Assembly: GCF_014268595.2 (NCBI RefSeq)
Contig: NZ_CP077091.1
Location: 2,502,501 to 2,566,500, forward strand
Length of the DNA: 64,000 nucleotides
Origin: Pseudomonas hamedanensis
Lineage (GTDB): Bacteria; Pseudomonadota; Gammaproteobacteria; Pseudomonadales; Pseudomonadaceae
Reading direction: 5' to 3'
The notes beneath the pieces are model-generated. The model was not told where the DNA came from, did no database searches, and worked only from the letters and a program-made list of their open reading frames with translations. Shown here piece after piece: positions 44,794 to 53,727 of this stretch. The stretch's first letter is position 1; the number at the start of each line of letters is the position of its first letter. Both the position numbers and the translations under genes were made by a program.

Positions 44794-45204
44794 ATGAAAT
44801 TCGCAAAAATTGCCCAGAAACTTGCCCTGTGGGCCGGTAGCCCGAAGACGTTCATGGGGGCGTTGATCCTGATCGGGTTGTGGGGTTTGAGTGGACCGAT
44901 TTTTGGCTACAACGATACCTGGCAACTGATCATCAATACCTCGACGACGATCATTACGTTCCTGATGGTCTTCCTGATTCAGAACACGCAAAACCGTGAC
45001 ACCGACATTCTGCATTTAAAGCTTGATGAATTGCTGCGGGTGAACAAGGAAGCGCAGAACGCGATGCTCGGGCTGGAGGCGCTGGATCTCAAGCAACTTG
45101 AGGCGTTGCGCCGGCATTACCGTTCGTTGGGCGAAAGCGAGGTGTTCAATCTTGACGGGCTGGGGGACAAGAGCAAGCCGAAGCAGGATCTGAATGAGTG
45201 CTGA
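44794..45204 (+). CDS. Small membrane protein, low-affinity iron permease family
   Basis: A 136-residue protein with two hydrophobic segments (about 19-38 and 48-65) and a soluble C-terminal helix. The TSTTIITFLMVFLIQNTQNRD motif defines Pfam iron_permease (PF04120). The family name comes from yeast Fet4; bacterial transport activity is unproven. The ATG at 44794 has AAGGA upstream. Confidence 0.8.
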   Translation: MKFAKIAQKLALWAGSPKTFMGALILIGLWGLSGPIFGYNDTWQLIINTSTTIITFLMVFLIQNTQNRDTDILHLKLDELLRVNKEAQNAMLGLEALDLKQLEALRRHYRSLGESEVFNLDGLGDKSKPKQDLNEC

Positions 45205-45226
45205 GCAATCCACGGTGTAGACGTCA

Positions 45227-45313
45227 GTGGGAGCGAGCTTGCTCGCGAAGGCGGTGTGTCAGCGAATATTGGTTCGCCTGAAACTCCACCTTCGCGAGCA
45301 GGCTCGCTCCCAC
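45227..45313. repeat. Inverted REP pair (GTGGGAGCGAGC type)
   Basis: A forward copy (45227-45249) and a reverse copy (45291-45313) of the TGGGAGCGAGC core lie between two convergent genes. Confidence 0.9.
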
Positions 45314-45421
45314 AGGGGACACATCGCATTTCAACTGGCGGGCGCAAAAAAACCTTCGGCAGTGCCTGCATCAAGCAGGTACCGCCGAAGGCTTGGGCCG
45401 CGTTACAACCATTCGGTGAGA

Positions 45422-45925
45422 TTAGCGACTGGCCTGTAACGCGCGGGCCTTCTCCAGATGGCTCTGCAGTTTCGGCAAAGTCTCATCGGCGAAGGCTTTG
45501 ATTTCCGGCACGTCGGTGGTCTTCGCCTGCTGCTCGATCTGGGTGATGGCCTCTTCGGTGGCCTTGACCTGGCTGGCGGCGTAGGCCTGATCGAACGTCG
45601 CGCCGTCCTGCACTTGCGGCATCAGCGCCTTGGCCTTGTCGGCCAGTTCTTCGCGGGGCGCGACAGGCAGGTCGAGCTTCTTGGCAATTTTCGCCAAATG
45701 CTGGTTGGCAGTGGTGCGGTCGTTGATGACGACGATGGTGTAATCCTTGACCTCTTTGGATTCGGCTTTGCCATGGGCCAAGCGGCTGGCCTCGATGTCG
45801 GCCATGCCTTTGGCTGACGCATCGTTGATGAATTCGGCAGGCGACTGGGCAAAGGCACTGTTCGCGCACAGGCTGAACAGGGCGGCAAAACTGACGTTGC
45901 GTATACGGGTGGCCATCCGGCTCAT
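45422..45925 (-). CDS. DUF4142 periplasmic protein
   Basis: A 167-residue secreted helical protein. The start at 45925 (MSRMATRIRN) has a strong AAGGAGG; the signal peptide ends NSAFAQ. The DUF4142 domain (FINDASAKGMADIEASRLA, then a long helical bundle) covers the rest. It is ferritin-like in fold prediction but lacks obvious iron ligands. The family is common in stress-related loci; its role is unknown. Confidence 0.82.
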   Translation of the reverse strand: MSRMATRIRNVSFAALFSLCANSAFAQSPAEFINDASAKGMADIEASRLAHGKAESKEVKDYTIVVINDRTTANQHLAKIAKKLDLPVAPREELADKAKALMPQVQDGATFDQAYAASQVKATEEAITQIEQQAKTTDVPEIKAFADETLPKLQSHLEKARALQASR

Positions 45926-46117
45926 GGTCGCGCCCTCCTTCGTTGAAAATTCAAGCAGGCACTGGAGCGCCCTGCGGCTGAAATGTTCGTGGCGAGCCAA
46001 CGCCCGCCTCAGTTAGGAATCCTTTGGCGGTCAAAGGTTTAGAAAAAACCTCCGGGCCGCGACGAACGGCGCCGTCAGTGAGCGCGCCCGCGCCGCCGGG
46101 CAGCCTTCTGCCGGACC

Positions 46118-46756
46118 TCACGCCTTGTTCGGCATCAGCCCCGGCAGCGCGTGCATCAGCGCGTTGATAGCAAAACCGATGAACATCACTCCGCACAACC
46201 GGGTGATGAGCAGTTCGTGACGCTGATACACCGTGCGCACCCGTTGCGCCCCGACCACGCCAATGAGGATGGCGTAGGCCAGCGCGCCACCGACAAAACT
46301 CAGGGCAATCAGCGCCGGCAGCATCGACCAGTTGAGCAGTTCGGCGCGACTCGACAGCAACGCGGTAAACGTTGCCACCGCCACGGGGTAGGCCTTGGGG
46401 TTGGTCAACCCGAATACGATGCCGTGCCAGAACGGATTGCGCGCCGCCCCCTGCGGCTCATCACCGTTGCGCCGCCGCGCACGCACGGCGCGCCAGCCGA
46501 GCCAGAACAGATACAGACCGCTGAGCACGCCGAGTACATCAAACGCAGTGCTGCCGATTTCCCGGGCGCCGACAATCGCGATCAGCGCCGTGCTGCACCA
46601 GACCACATCGCCCAGCAAGTGCCCGCACAGAAATCCGGCCCCGGCCCGTCGCCCATGAGCGGCGCCAATGCCGAACACCGCCAGCACACCTGGCCCCGGC
46701 GTGATGCCGTAGATGAAACCCGAGGCCAGAATGGCCATAAGCAACGATGGAGTCAT
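46118..46756 (-). CDS. LysE family exporter
   Basis: A 212-residue inner-membrane protein with six hydrophobic segments. The N-terminal GFIYGITPGPGVLAVFGIGAAHGRRAGAGF is the LysE/RhtB signature. These proteins export amino acids such as lysine, threonine or homoserine; the substrate cannot be read from sequence. A gap of 60 bases separates it from fosA on the same strand. Confidence 0.85.
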   Translation of the reverse strand: MTPSLLMAILASGFIYGITPGPGVLAVFGIGAAHGRRAGAGFLCGHLLGDVVWCSTALIAIVGAREIGSTAFDVLGVLSGLYLFWLGWRAVRARRRNGDEPQGAARNPFWHGIVFGLTNPKAYPVAVATFTALLSSRAELLNWSMLPALIALSFVGGALAYAILIGVVGAQRVRTVYQRHELLITRLCGVMFIGFAINALMHALPGLMPNKA

Positions 46757-46816
46757 GGAAAACCTGCAAGTGCCAGAACACGTGACCGCCAGTCTATATC
46801 AGCCGACTACGCCGGA

Positions 46817-47233
46817 TCACGGTTCGTCGTGAAAACGCATGCCGGCGTACGGTTTCTGCCGACAGGCCGCCAGTCGCGAGGCGAGATCGCCGACGTGCAC
46901 TTCCAGTTTGTGTCCGTCGGGGTCGAGAAAGTAGAACGACGCGCCTTCGCTGCGGTTATCCCGCCACGCCTCGACGTCGACCATTCGCAAGTGCTGCACG
47001 AAAACCGGGAAATCCGCCGCGCTCACGCTGAAGGCGTAATGCGTGTAATCGGCGCAGGGCTCGGTCTTGCGCAGCGGATCAAGCGATAGACACAGCCACA
47101 GCCCCGGCAAGGACAGATAAGCACCGCTATCCCACGTGGCCTCGACGCGCAGTTGCAGCACATCGCGATAGAAGCGCAGGCTGCGATTCAGATCGCGGAC
47201 CGCCAATGTCAGGTGGTTGAGGCCGGTGAGCAT
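46817..47233 (-). CDS. fosA: Fosfomycin thiol transferase FosA
   Basis: A 138-residue vicinal-oxygen-chelate enzyme. Metal ligands are His7, His65 and Glu111, and the potassium-loop motif [17 protein letters not shown] is complete, as in P. aeruginosa FosA. It adds glutathione to fosfomycin. The start lies 4 bases after the upstream stop, suggesting co-translation with a secreted protein of unknown role. Chromosomal fosA is normal in this genus. Confidence 0.92.
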   Translation of the reverse strand: MLTGLNHLTLAVRDLNRSLRFYRDVLQLRVEATWDSGAYLSLPGLWLCLSLDPLRKTEPCADYTHYAFSVSAADFPVFVQHLRMVDVEAWRDNRSEGASFYFLDPDGHKLEVHVGDLASRLAACRQKPYAGMRFHDEP

Positions 47234-47237
47234 CGTT

Positions 47238-47954
47238 TCAGTACCCTCTGAGGTCTTCGGGGACAGTGTATTGCTCGCCGTCGTAGGTCAGGGTGACTCG
47301 GGTTTGTTTAAGGTGCGTGGTTTTCGAGAGGCACTCTTTGCCTGACCGGGTGTTTTTCACACGGGTGCCGTTGCTGATGACGAGCAGATCAGCCAGACCA
47401 TGGTGGCTGGCCGGGCCAATCTCGACGGTGCGGCGAACCTGTTTGACATAGCCGTCGCAGTCGCCGGTGAATTCACCATTGTTCTTGTAGACCACCAAGC
47501 CTTCAAGCACCGGTCGCAACTCATTGCCTTCGCGGATATACAGCGCCAGATCAGTTTTCTCATATGGCATAGCGCGAGAGCGGTGGGTGAATTTCGAACG
47601 CAGACCAAAGGCCCTGACATCCGACGCCAGCCGATAGCGCCCGGTGTCGATGCGCAGGTCATCGAAGCGGATGGCGTCGGAGTTGTAAGCGCCGGGTTTG
47701 CGGTAAGTGGCGATGGGCTTGGCGTCGCTGGCATTAACGAGCGCGAGATCGAGATCGAACACCCCGACGTCTTCGTCATCCGAATCCGCCAGATAAGTGG
47801 ATTTGACGGCGATCGCCTGATTTTGAGCGGAAGGCCAGACCTTACAGCGCGACAGGGATTTGCCATCGAAGGCTTTGATGTCGCAAGACGCCTGGGCTTG
47901 AGTGGCCAGGGCAAGAAGGCTGAGGGCAATCAGCAGAGGGGCACGGGGAAACAT
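47238..47954 (-). CDS. Secreted protein of unknown function (paralogue A)
   Basis: A 238-residue protein with a signal peptide ([10 protein letters not shown]). It has conserved cysteines (SCDIKAF, SRCKVWP, GDCDGY, KECLSK), compatible with two disulfides. It shares layout and motifs with the next upstream gene: [89 protein letters not shown] do not recognise the family. The start at 47954 has AAGGAAG. Confidence 0.7.
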   Translation of the reverse strand: MFPRAPLLIALSLLALATQAQASCDIKAFDGKSLSRCKVWPSAQNQAIAVKSTYLADSDDEDVGVFDLDLALVNASDAKPIATYRKPGAYNSDAIRFDDLRIDTGRYRLASDVRAFGLRSKFTHRSRAMPYEKTDLALYIREGNELRPVLEGLVVYKNNGEFTGDCDGYVKQVRRTVEIGPASHHGLADLLVISNGTRVKNTRSGKECLSKTTHLKQTRVTLTYDGEQYTVPEDLRGY

Positions 47955-47993
47955 GGTGTTCTTCCTTGATAAAAGTCGTTTGGATCAGGCCGA

Positions 47994-48728
47994 TTACAAG
48001 CCTTTGAAGCCTTGCGGCAGAACGTAGGATTTGCCGTCATAACGCAATGTGGTCAGGGCAGGTTTATAAACTGTGGAGCTGTCCTTACAAGTCTCCCCCT
48101 TTCCCGCACTGGTTGTGCCAGTCTGCTGAGTCTTGACGATCAGGTCCGCGTAACCGTGAGAGCTGGTTTTAGCCACTTCCACCGTTCTGGTCATTTCACT
48201 TCGCTGACCGGTGCAATCGTCATCCCATTCACCGCTGAACTGGTAAACCAATAATTTTTGCAAGACCGGGCGCAACGTCGCGCCCTCTCTGACGTAGAGC
48301 GAAAGCTGAACCTCTTCCATCGGATTGAGGCGCGATGCGTTAGTAAAACGGGCACGCACGCCGAAGGCACGAAGGTCGGTGGTGAGTGTGTAGCGTGCCG
48401 TATCGAGTGACATCTGCGATAACGCTACGCCATCCGATTCGTATGCAGAGGTTTGACGATAAGTGGCGACAGGGCCGGGTTGCCCGTCTTGCGCAACAGA
48501 CAAATCGAGATCATAGAACCCGTACGTGCCGCCTTCGCCGTCATCGGCGGCGGGCTTGAAACCTGCTTTGGCGCTGATGGCCTGTCCAGGATAAGCCGGC
48601 CATTCCTTGCACACCGAAAAATCCAGATCACCCGACACGGCGGGCGGTGTGCAATCAGCCAGCGCCTGCCCCGCCATCAAACACCCGCAGAGCACTGCAC
48701 CGCCGAACCACCTGGACTTCACTGTCAC
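47994..48728 (-). CDS. Secreted protein of unknown function (paralogue B)
   Basis: A 244-residue paralogue of the gene just downstream, with a signal peptide ending QALADC. It starts at GTG 48728, with AAGGAG 8 bases upstream. The motifs YGFYDLDLSV, LRAFGVRARFTN and DDCTGQ correspond to those in paralogue A. The pair arose by tandem duplication. Export and disulfide bonding are inferred; function is unknown. Confidence 0.7.
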   Translation of the reverse strand: MTVKSRWFGGAVLCGCLMAGQALADCTPPAVSGDLDFSVCKEWPAYPGQAISAKAGFKPAADDGEGGTYGFYDLDLSVAQDGQPGPVATYRQTSAYESDGVALSQMSLDTARYTLTTDLRAFGVRARFTNASRLNPMEEVQLSLYVREGATLRPVLQKLLVYQFSGEWDDDCTGQRSEMTRTVEVAKTSSHGYADLIVKTQQTGTTSAGKGETCKDSSTVYKPALTTLRYDGKSYVLPQGFKGL

Positions 48729-48825
48729 TTGCCGCTCCTTGATTTCGTTTTCAGCGGCGTACTATCCACTCCTCGACCCTGTGATTCAACAATCCACTTC
48801 CAAATTGCGAAAGCGCATTCCAAAG

Positions 48826-48850
48826 GTGGGAGCGAGCCTGCTCGCGAAGG
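48826..48850. repeat. Solitary REP copy (GTGGGAGCGAGC type)
   Basis: A single forward copy between paralogue B and the MFS gene, with no inverted partner within the next 200 bases. Confidence 0.8.
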
Positions 48851-48873
48851 CGTCTTCACAGACGCCGTCAATC

Positions 48874-50205
48874 TCAATACTTGTCCAGCGTGCGCAATTT
48901 CTGCGGCAAACCCCACAGCAGCAAAGCGGCCGCAATCAGCGCCGCGACGCCGATGACATACAGCGCCGGGGTGGTGCTGCCGGTCAGGTCCTTGATGCGT
49001 CCGACCATGACCGGGCTGACGATCCCGCCAAATTGCCCCAGGGTATTGATCACCGCGATCCCGCCTGCCGCGCCGGCACCGGCGCCTGCCAGCAATTTCG
49101 GTGGCAGGGTCCAGAAGCTCGGAATCGAAGCGATGATGCCTGCGCCGAGCAGCCCCAGAGCGACGATCAGAAATGTCGTGTGGCTGGCGAAGATCCCCGC
49201 GCTGAAGAAGCCGATCGCGCCGACGATCACCAGCCCGGCGACAAACTTGCGCCGCTCACCCGTGGCGTCGGACAGGCGTCCGATCACCACCATGCTGATC
49301 GCACCGCAGATGTAGGGAATGGCGGTCAGTAGACCGATCATCACCGGGCTTTCGGTGCCGGCGCTGCGGATCAATTGCGGTGCCCAGAAATTCAGGCCGT
49401 AGGACGCCACCTGGATCAGGAAGTAAATCAAACCCAACGTCAGGAAACCGGGAATTTTCAGCGCCGCGAGCAATGAGCCGCCGCTCTTGTGTGGCTCGTG
49501 ATGAGCGATGCGGCTGGAGAGCAGTTTCTTCTCGTCAACGGTGAGCCAGTGCGCGTCCTCGATTCGGTCTTTGAGCTGCGTAAGCACCAGGAACCCAAGA
49601 CCGATGCACGGCACGCCACCGAGCAGGAACAGCCAGTGCCAGCCGCGCATCTGCAATACGCCGTCGAGGTGTTGCAGCACCAGCCCGGAGAACGGCGCGC
49701 CGACCAGTCCGGCGAACGCCGAGGCGAGAAACAGCATCGACGTGATGCGGCCACGGAAATGCTGCGGAAACCACAGTGTCAGGTAATACAGCACACCCGG
49801 GGCGAACCCGGCTTCCATCGCGCCGATCAGAAAGCGCAACGCGTAGAACTGCCACTCGCTGGTGACGAAGACCATCAACGCCGTCGCCACGCCCCACGAC
49901 ATCATGATCCGCGCAATCCAGCGCCGCGCGCCGACCTTGTACAGCATCATGTTGCTCGGCACTTCGAACAGCACGTAACCGACCACGAACAGCCCGGCGC
50001 CGAGGCCATAAGCGGTGTCGCTCAGACTCAGGTCGGTCTGCAACTGGAATTTGGCAAAGCTGATGTTGATGCGATCGAAAAAGGCAAACAGGTAGCAGAC
50101 CATGATCAGCGGCATCAGGCGCCAGGCGACTTTGCTGATCAGGGCTTTTTCGGCGTCGTGATCGACGGACGGATTCACGCCCGCCTCCAATACGTTGAGG
50201 CTCAT
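48874..50205 (-). CDS. MFS transporter, anion:cation symporter family
   Basis: A 443-residue 12-helix carrier. The N-terminus (LMPLIMVCYLFAFFDRINISFAKFQLQTDLSL) is the ACS-family signature seen in tartrate, phthalate and 4-hydroxyphenylacetate carriers. It would import an organic anion. The start at 50205 follows GGAG. It is third in the minus-strand set CoA-transferase, HMG-CoA lyase, MFS, after a 173-base gap with a REP pair. Confidence 0.87.
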   Translation of the reverse strand: MSLNVLEAGVNPSVDHDAEKALISKVAWRLMPLIMVCYLFAFFDRINISFAKFQLQTDLSLSDTAYGLGAGLFVVGYVLFEVPSNMMLYKVGARRWIARIMMSWGVATALMVFVTSEWQFYALRFLIGAMEAGFAPGVLYYLTLWFPQHFRGRITSMLFLASAFAGLVGAPFSGLVLQHLDGVLQMRGWHWLFLLGGVPCIGLGFLVLTQLKDRIEDAHWLTVDEKKLLSSRIAHHEPHKSGGSLLAALKIPGFLTLGLIYFLIQVASYGLNFWAPQLIRSAGTESPVMIGLLTAIPYICGAISMVVIGRLSDATGERRKFVAGLVIVGAIGFFSAGIFASHTTFLIVALGLLGAGIIASIPSFWTLPPKLLAGAGAGAAGGIAVINTLGQFGGIVSPVMVGRIKDLTGSTTPALYVIGVAALIAAALLLWGLPQKLRTLDKY

Positions 50206-50274
50206 GGTTTTTTCTCCAGGCGGACTGTCGATGGACGTCCGATTGTTTTTGTTGTCTGGTATGCGGTTTCAACT

Positions 50275-50362
50275 GTAGGAGTGAGCCTGCTCGCGATGGC
50301 GGTGTGTCAGGCAACCTATGCGGCGCCTGATACACCGCTATCGCGAGCAGGCTCACTCCTAC
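50275..50362. repeat. Inverted REP pair (GTAGGAGTGAGCC type)
   Basis: A forward copy at 50275-50297 and a reverse copy ending 50362 lie between the HMG-CoA lyase stop and the MFS start. Confidence 0.92.
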
Positions 50363-50378
50363 AAGGGATTGATGTGTC

Positions 50379-51305
50379 TCAGGTCGGCATCGGATGCAGA
50401 TCGCAGCTGCGCCCGGCCTTGGCGAGTTGGCCGGGAACTTCGTGGCCTAACAGCGCCGGCAAACCGCGCGAAAGCTTCAGCAGCAGCGGCAAGTCGATAC
50501 CGGTGGCAATGCCGATTTCATCGCACAGATTCACCAGGTCCTCGGTGCAGATATTGCCCGACGCCCCCGGCGCAAACGGACAGCCACCGAGGCCACCGAG
50601 CGCTGCATCGAAGCGCCGCGCGCCGGCCTCGTATGCGGCCAGTACATTGCACAGGCCGAGGCCGCGGGTGTTATGGAAATGCAGGGTCAGATCGGCCGGC
50701 GAAACCCGCTGCAGCACCCGCCGCACCAGGCGATCGACCTGCCGCGGATTGGCCATGCCGGTGGTGTCGGCGAGGCTGATGCCCTGAATACCGAGCTCCT
50801 GATAAGCGTCGACGATTTGCAGCACGCGACCCTCGTCAATCTTGCCTTCGAACGGACAACCGAACGTGGTGGCGATGCTGCCGTTGAGGCGCACTTCCGA
50901 GCCACTGACAAACGCGACGATGTCAGCAAACGCGGCCAGCGAGTCCTCGCACCGCATGCGCATATTGGCCAGGTTGTGGGTCTGGCTGGCGGACATCACC
51001 AGATTCAGTTCATCGGCGTTCGCCGCCAATGCCCGCTGTGCGCCTTTGAGGTTGGGGATCAACGCCACGTAAATCACCCCCGGCTGGCGCTGAATGCCGT
51101 TGAACACCTGCTCACCGTCACGCAGGGCCGGGATGGCTTTGGGCGAGACGAACGAGCCGGCTTCGATGCGGCTGAATCCGGCCTGTGACAGTTGATTGAT
51201 CAAGGCGATCTTGTCAGCGGTTTCAACCCACGTCGGCTCGATCTGCAAGCCATCGCGCGGTGAGACCTCCTGGACGATGAGTTTGTGCGAATAGTCTGTG
51301 ATCAT
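50379..51305 (-). CDS. Hydroxymethylglutaryl-CoA lyase family enzyme
   Basis: A 308-residue DRE-TIM metallolyase. The catalytic motif EVSPRDGLQ is at the N-terminus, the metal-binding HFHNTRGLG near 208-216, and the C-terminal GGCPFAPGASGN contains the conserved active-site Cys. It should split HMG-CoA to acetoacetate and acetyl-CoA. It overlaps the CoA-transferase stop by 4 bases. No leucine-degradation genes are adjacent, so it probably serves a free-acid substrate activated by its neighbour. Confidence 0.87.
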   Translation of the reverse strand: MITDYSHKLIVQEVSPRDGLQIEPTWVETADKIALINQLSQAGFSRIEAGSFVSPKAIPALRDGEQVFNGIQRQPGVIYVALIPNLKGAQRALAANADELNLVMSASQTHNLANMRMRCEDSLAAFADIVAFVSGSEVRLNGSIATTFGCPFEGKIDEGRVLQIVDAYQELGIQGISLADTTGMANPRQVDRLVRRVLQRVSPADLTLHFHNTRGLGLCNVLAAYEAGARRFDAALGGLGGCPFAPGASGNICTEDLVNLCDEIGIATGIDLPLLLKLSRGLPALLGHEVPGQLAKAGRSCDLHPMPT

Positions 51306-52495
51306 TGCACCACCCCTTGGCTTTTCAGGCGTTCGATGTCGCGTTCAGTCAGGCCAAGATTGGCGAGAATGGCGTCAGTGTGCTGGCCCAGTGTCGGCCC
51401 GGACCAGTTCACTGCGCCGGGCGTTTCCGAGAGTTTGGGAACGATGCCGGGCATTTTCACCGTTGCGCCGCCGGGCAACTCGGCATTGAGCAGCATGTCC
51501 CGCGCCTGATAGTGCGGATCGGCGACGATGTCAGCCACCGAGTAGATGCGCCCGGCCGGCACCTCAGCGGCTTCGAGGGCGGCCAGTACCTCGTCGATCG
51601 GCAGGCTGCTGGTCCAGTGGGTGATGGCCGCATCGAGCAAGCCGCTCTTCGCCGCACGCCCGTCGTTGTGGGCGAATTCTTCTGCCTCGGCCAGGTCAGC
51701 GCGGCCAATGGCGTGCATCAGACGCTTGTAGATCGGGTCACTGTTGCCGGCGATCACCACGTAGGCGCCGTCAGCAGTGAGGTAAGTATTGGAGGGCGCG
51801 ATGCCCGGCAAAGCGCCGCCGCTGCGTTCGCGGACATGGCCGAGCATGTCGTATTCCGGGACCAGACTTTCCATGACGTTGAATACGCTTTCGGCCAGCG
51901 ATACATCGACAATCTGTCCGCCGCCCTGCCCGGTCTTGACCCGCAACAGCGACATCAACGCACCGATCACCGCGTGCAGCGAGGCCAGCGAATCGCCGAG
52001 GCTGACGCCGACCCGTGCGGGTGGCGAACCGGGGTTGCCGGTGGTGTAGCGAATGCCGCCCATGGCCTCGCCAATGGCGCCGAAACCGGGACGGTCGCGG
52101 TACGGGCCGGTCTGGCCGTAGCCAGAGATACGCACGAGGGTCAGGTTCGGATTCAAGGCATGCAGCACGTCCCAACCCAGACCGAGCTTTTCCAACGCGC
52201 CAGGGCGCAGATTTTCGATGATCACGTCGGCGTCGCCGGCCAGTTGCTTGACCAGTTCGATGCCTTCAGCAGATTTGAGATTGAGTGCGAGGGATTTCTT
52301 GTTGCGCGATTGCAGGTACCACCACAGCGACGTGCCTTCGTGCAGCTTGCGCCATTTGCGCAACGGGTCGCCCTGGCCCATGGCTTCGATCTTGATCACC
52401 TCGGCGCCGAACTCGGCAAGCATGCGCGCGGCAAACGGCGCGGCGATCAGGGTGCCGATCTCGATCACTTTGATTGCACTTAAAGGGGCAGTCAT
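51302..52495 (-). CDS. CaiB/BaiF family CoA-transferase
   Basis: A 397-residue class III CoA-transferase. The N-terminus ALKVIEIGTLIAAPFAARMLAEFGAEVIKIE-type segment and the catalytic Asp region (ENLRPGALEKLGLGWD, then DVSLAESVFNVMES) are present. The start at 52495 (MTAPLSAIK) has AGAGGT. It would move CoA to an organic acid, likely the substrate of the overlapping lyase gene. Confidence 0.88.
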   Translation of the reverse strand: MTAPLSAIKVIEIGTLIAAPFAARMLAEFGAEVIKIEAMGQGDPLRKWRKLHEGTSLWWYLQSRNKKSLALNLKSAEGIELVKQLAGDADVIIENLRPGALEKLGLGWDVLHALNPNLTLVRISGYGQTGPYRDRPGFGAIGEAMGGIRYTTGNPGSPPARVGVSLGDSLASLHAVIGALMSLLRVKTGQGGGQIVDVSLAESVFNVMESLVPEYDMLGHVRERSGGALPGIAPSNTYLTADGAYVVIAGNSDPIYKRLMHAIGRADLAEAEEFAHNDGRAAKSGLLDAAITHWTSSLPIDEVLAALEAAEVPAGRIYSVADIVADPHYQARDMLLNAELPGGATVKMPGIVPKLSETPGAVNWSGPTLGQHTDAILANLGLTERDIERLKSQGVVQ

Positions 52496-52632
52496 CGCGG
52501 GGTACCTCTTGTTCTTGGAATATGTCGCCAAGGCTAGAGGAACGATGATCGGCGAATCCAGCCGTCTCTCGGCAATGGGCGTTCGCGAAATGCGAATGCT
52601 CCGGCGAAATTTTCGGTGACCTCAGGTCAGCC

Positions 52633-52722
52633 ATCGCGAGCAGGCTCACTCCTACAGGTTTTGCGTGGCCCACAGATTCAAGTCCAGCACAGCCCCCCTG
52701 TAGGAGTGAGCCTGCTCGCGAT
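52633..52722. repeat. Inverted REP pair (GTAGGAGTGAGCC type)
   Basis: A reverse copy (52633-52655) and a forward copy (52700-52722) lie between the LysR stop and the CoA-transferase start, arranged tail-out unlike most pairs here. Confidence 0.9.
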
Positions 52723-52731
52723 GAGGCCGGC

Positions 52732-53658
52732 TCAATCAATCGAGATCCAAGAGCCTTGTGCTCGCAAATGCTCAAACAACATCCGGCTCACCGGCGACAA
52801 CCCCGCCTCATCGCGCACCACTATGATCAAGGTTCGATCCGCCCAGGCATCCGTCAGCGGCACCGCCCGCAACCCCAGCGCCTGACCGAACAACTCGTAG
52901 GCACGCTGCGGCAGAATGCCGATGCCCATGTTCGCCTGAACCATCCGGCAGACCGCATCGAATCCCGGCACATGAATGCGAATGCGCAGGACCTTGCCGG
53001 CCTGCCGTGCCGCCGCGTGGGTGCGCATGTTGATCGAACTGGCCGCGTGCAAACCAACGTAGTCGCTACCGAGGGTTTCGCCGAAGGCCACCGATTCGCG
53101 CGTAGCCAACGGATGCTCGGGCAGCATCACCACCACCAGTTTGTCCTGGCGATACAACGCGCTGTGCAGGCCTTTGGTATCGCTGTCGTCGGAGCAGATG
53201 CCGAGGTCCGCGACGCCATCGAGTACACCCTGAATCACCCCGGCACTGGGGCGCTCTTCAAGGTCGGTCTTGACCTGCGAATGCTGCGCCGAGAAGTCGC
53301 GCAAGTCTTCGGGCAGAAACTGAATGATCGCTGAAAGATTGGCCAGCATGCGCACATAACCGCGCACACCGTGGCTGTGCTCGCCCAGTTCCAGGCCCAT
53401 CTTCTCCACGTTGAAAAGCATCTGTCGCGCATGGTGCAGCAGCGTTTCACCGGCCGGCGTGAGGAGCATGCCTTTGGCCTGACGCACGAACAGAGCGATG
53501 CCCAGCGCCTGCTCCAATTCCATCAGGCGCTTGCTCGCTGCCGACACGGCGATGGCTTCGCGCGCAGCCGCACGGGTCAGCGTGCCTTCTTCGTGGACGG
53601 CGACGAACAGTTGCAGAGTGATCAGGTCGAGGCGGCGGATCAGGCTTTTTTGCAGCAT
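52732..53658 (-). CDS. LysR family transcriptional regulator
   Basis: A 308-residue regulator. The winged helix-turn-helix spans about residues 10-65 (LQLFVAVHEEGTLTRAAAREAIAVSAASKRLMELE), followed by a LysR substrate-binding domain. It lies directly upstream of the CoA-transferase/lyase/MFS genes on the same strand, so it likely controls that cassette in response to its substrate or CoA ester. A 16-bp hairpin lies ahead of its start. Confidence 0.87.
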   Translation of the reverse strand: MLQKSLIRRLDLITLQLFVAVHEEGTLTRAAAREAIAVSAASKRLMELEQALGIALFVRQAKGMLLTPAGETLLHHARQMLFNVEKMGLELGEHSHGVRGYVRMLANLSAIIQFLPEDLRDFSAQHSQVKTDLEERPSAGVIQGVLDGVADLGICSDDSDTKGLHSALYRQDKLVVVMLPEHPLATRESVAFGETLGSDYVGLHAASSINMRTHAAARQAGKVLRIRIHVPGFDAVCRMVQANMGIGILPQRAYELFGQALGLRAVPLTDAWADRTLIIVVRDEAGLSPVSRMLFEHLRAQGSWISID

Positions 53659-53678
53659 GGAAAGACTCGGCGGTAGTG

Positions 53679-53717
53679 GCGCGAACGAACGGCGAGGATA
53701 ACGCCGTTCGTTCGCGC
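53679..53717. terminator. 16-bp perfect hairpin between yiaY and the LysR gene
   Basis: GCGCGAACGAACGGCG and its complement flank a 7-base loop, in the 69-base gap. There is no T-tract. It may end the yiaY transcript or sit in the LysR leader. Confidence 0.5.
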
Positions 53718-53727
53718 TGTGCCGGTC

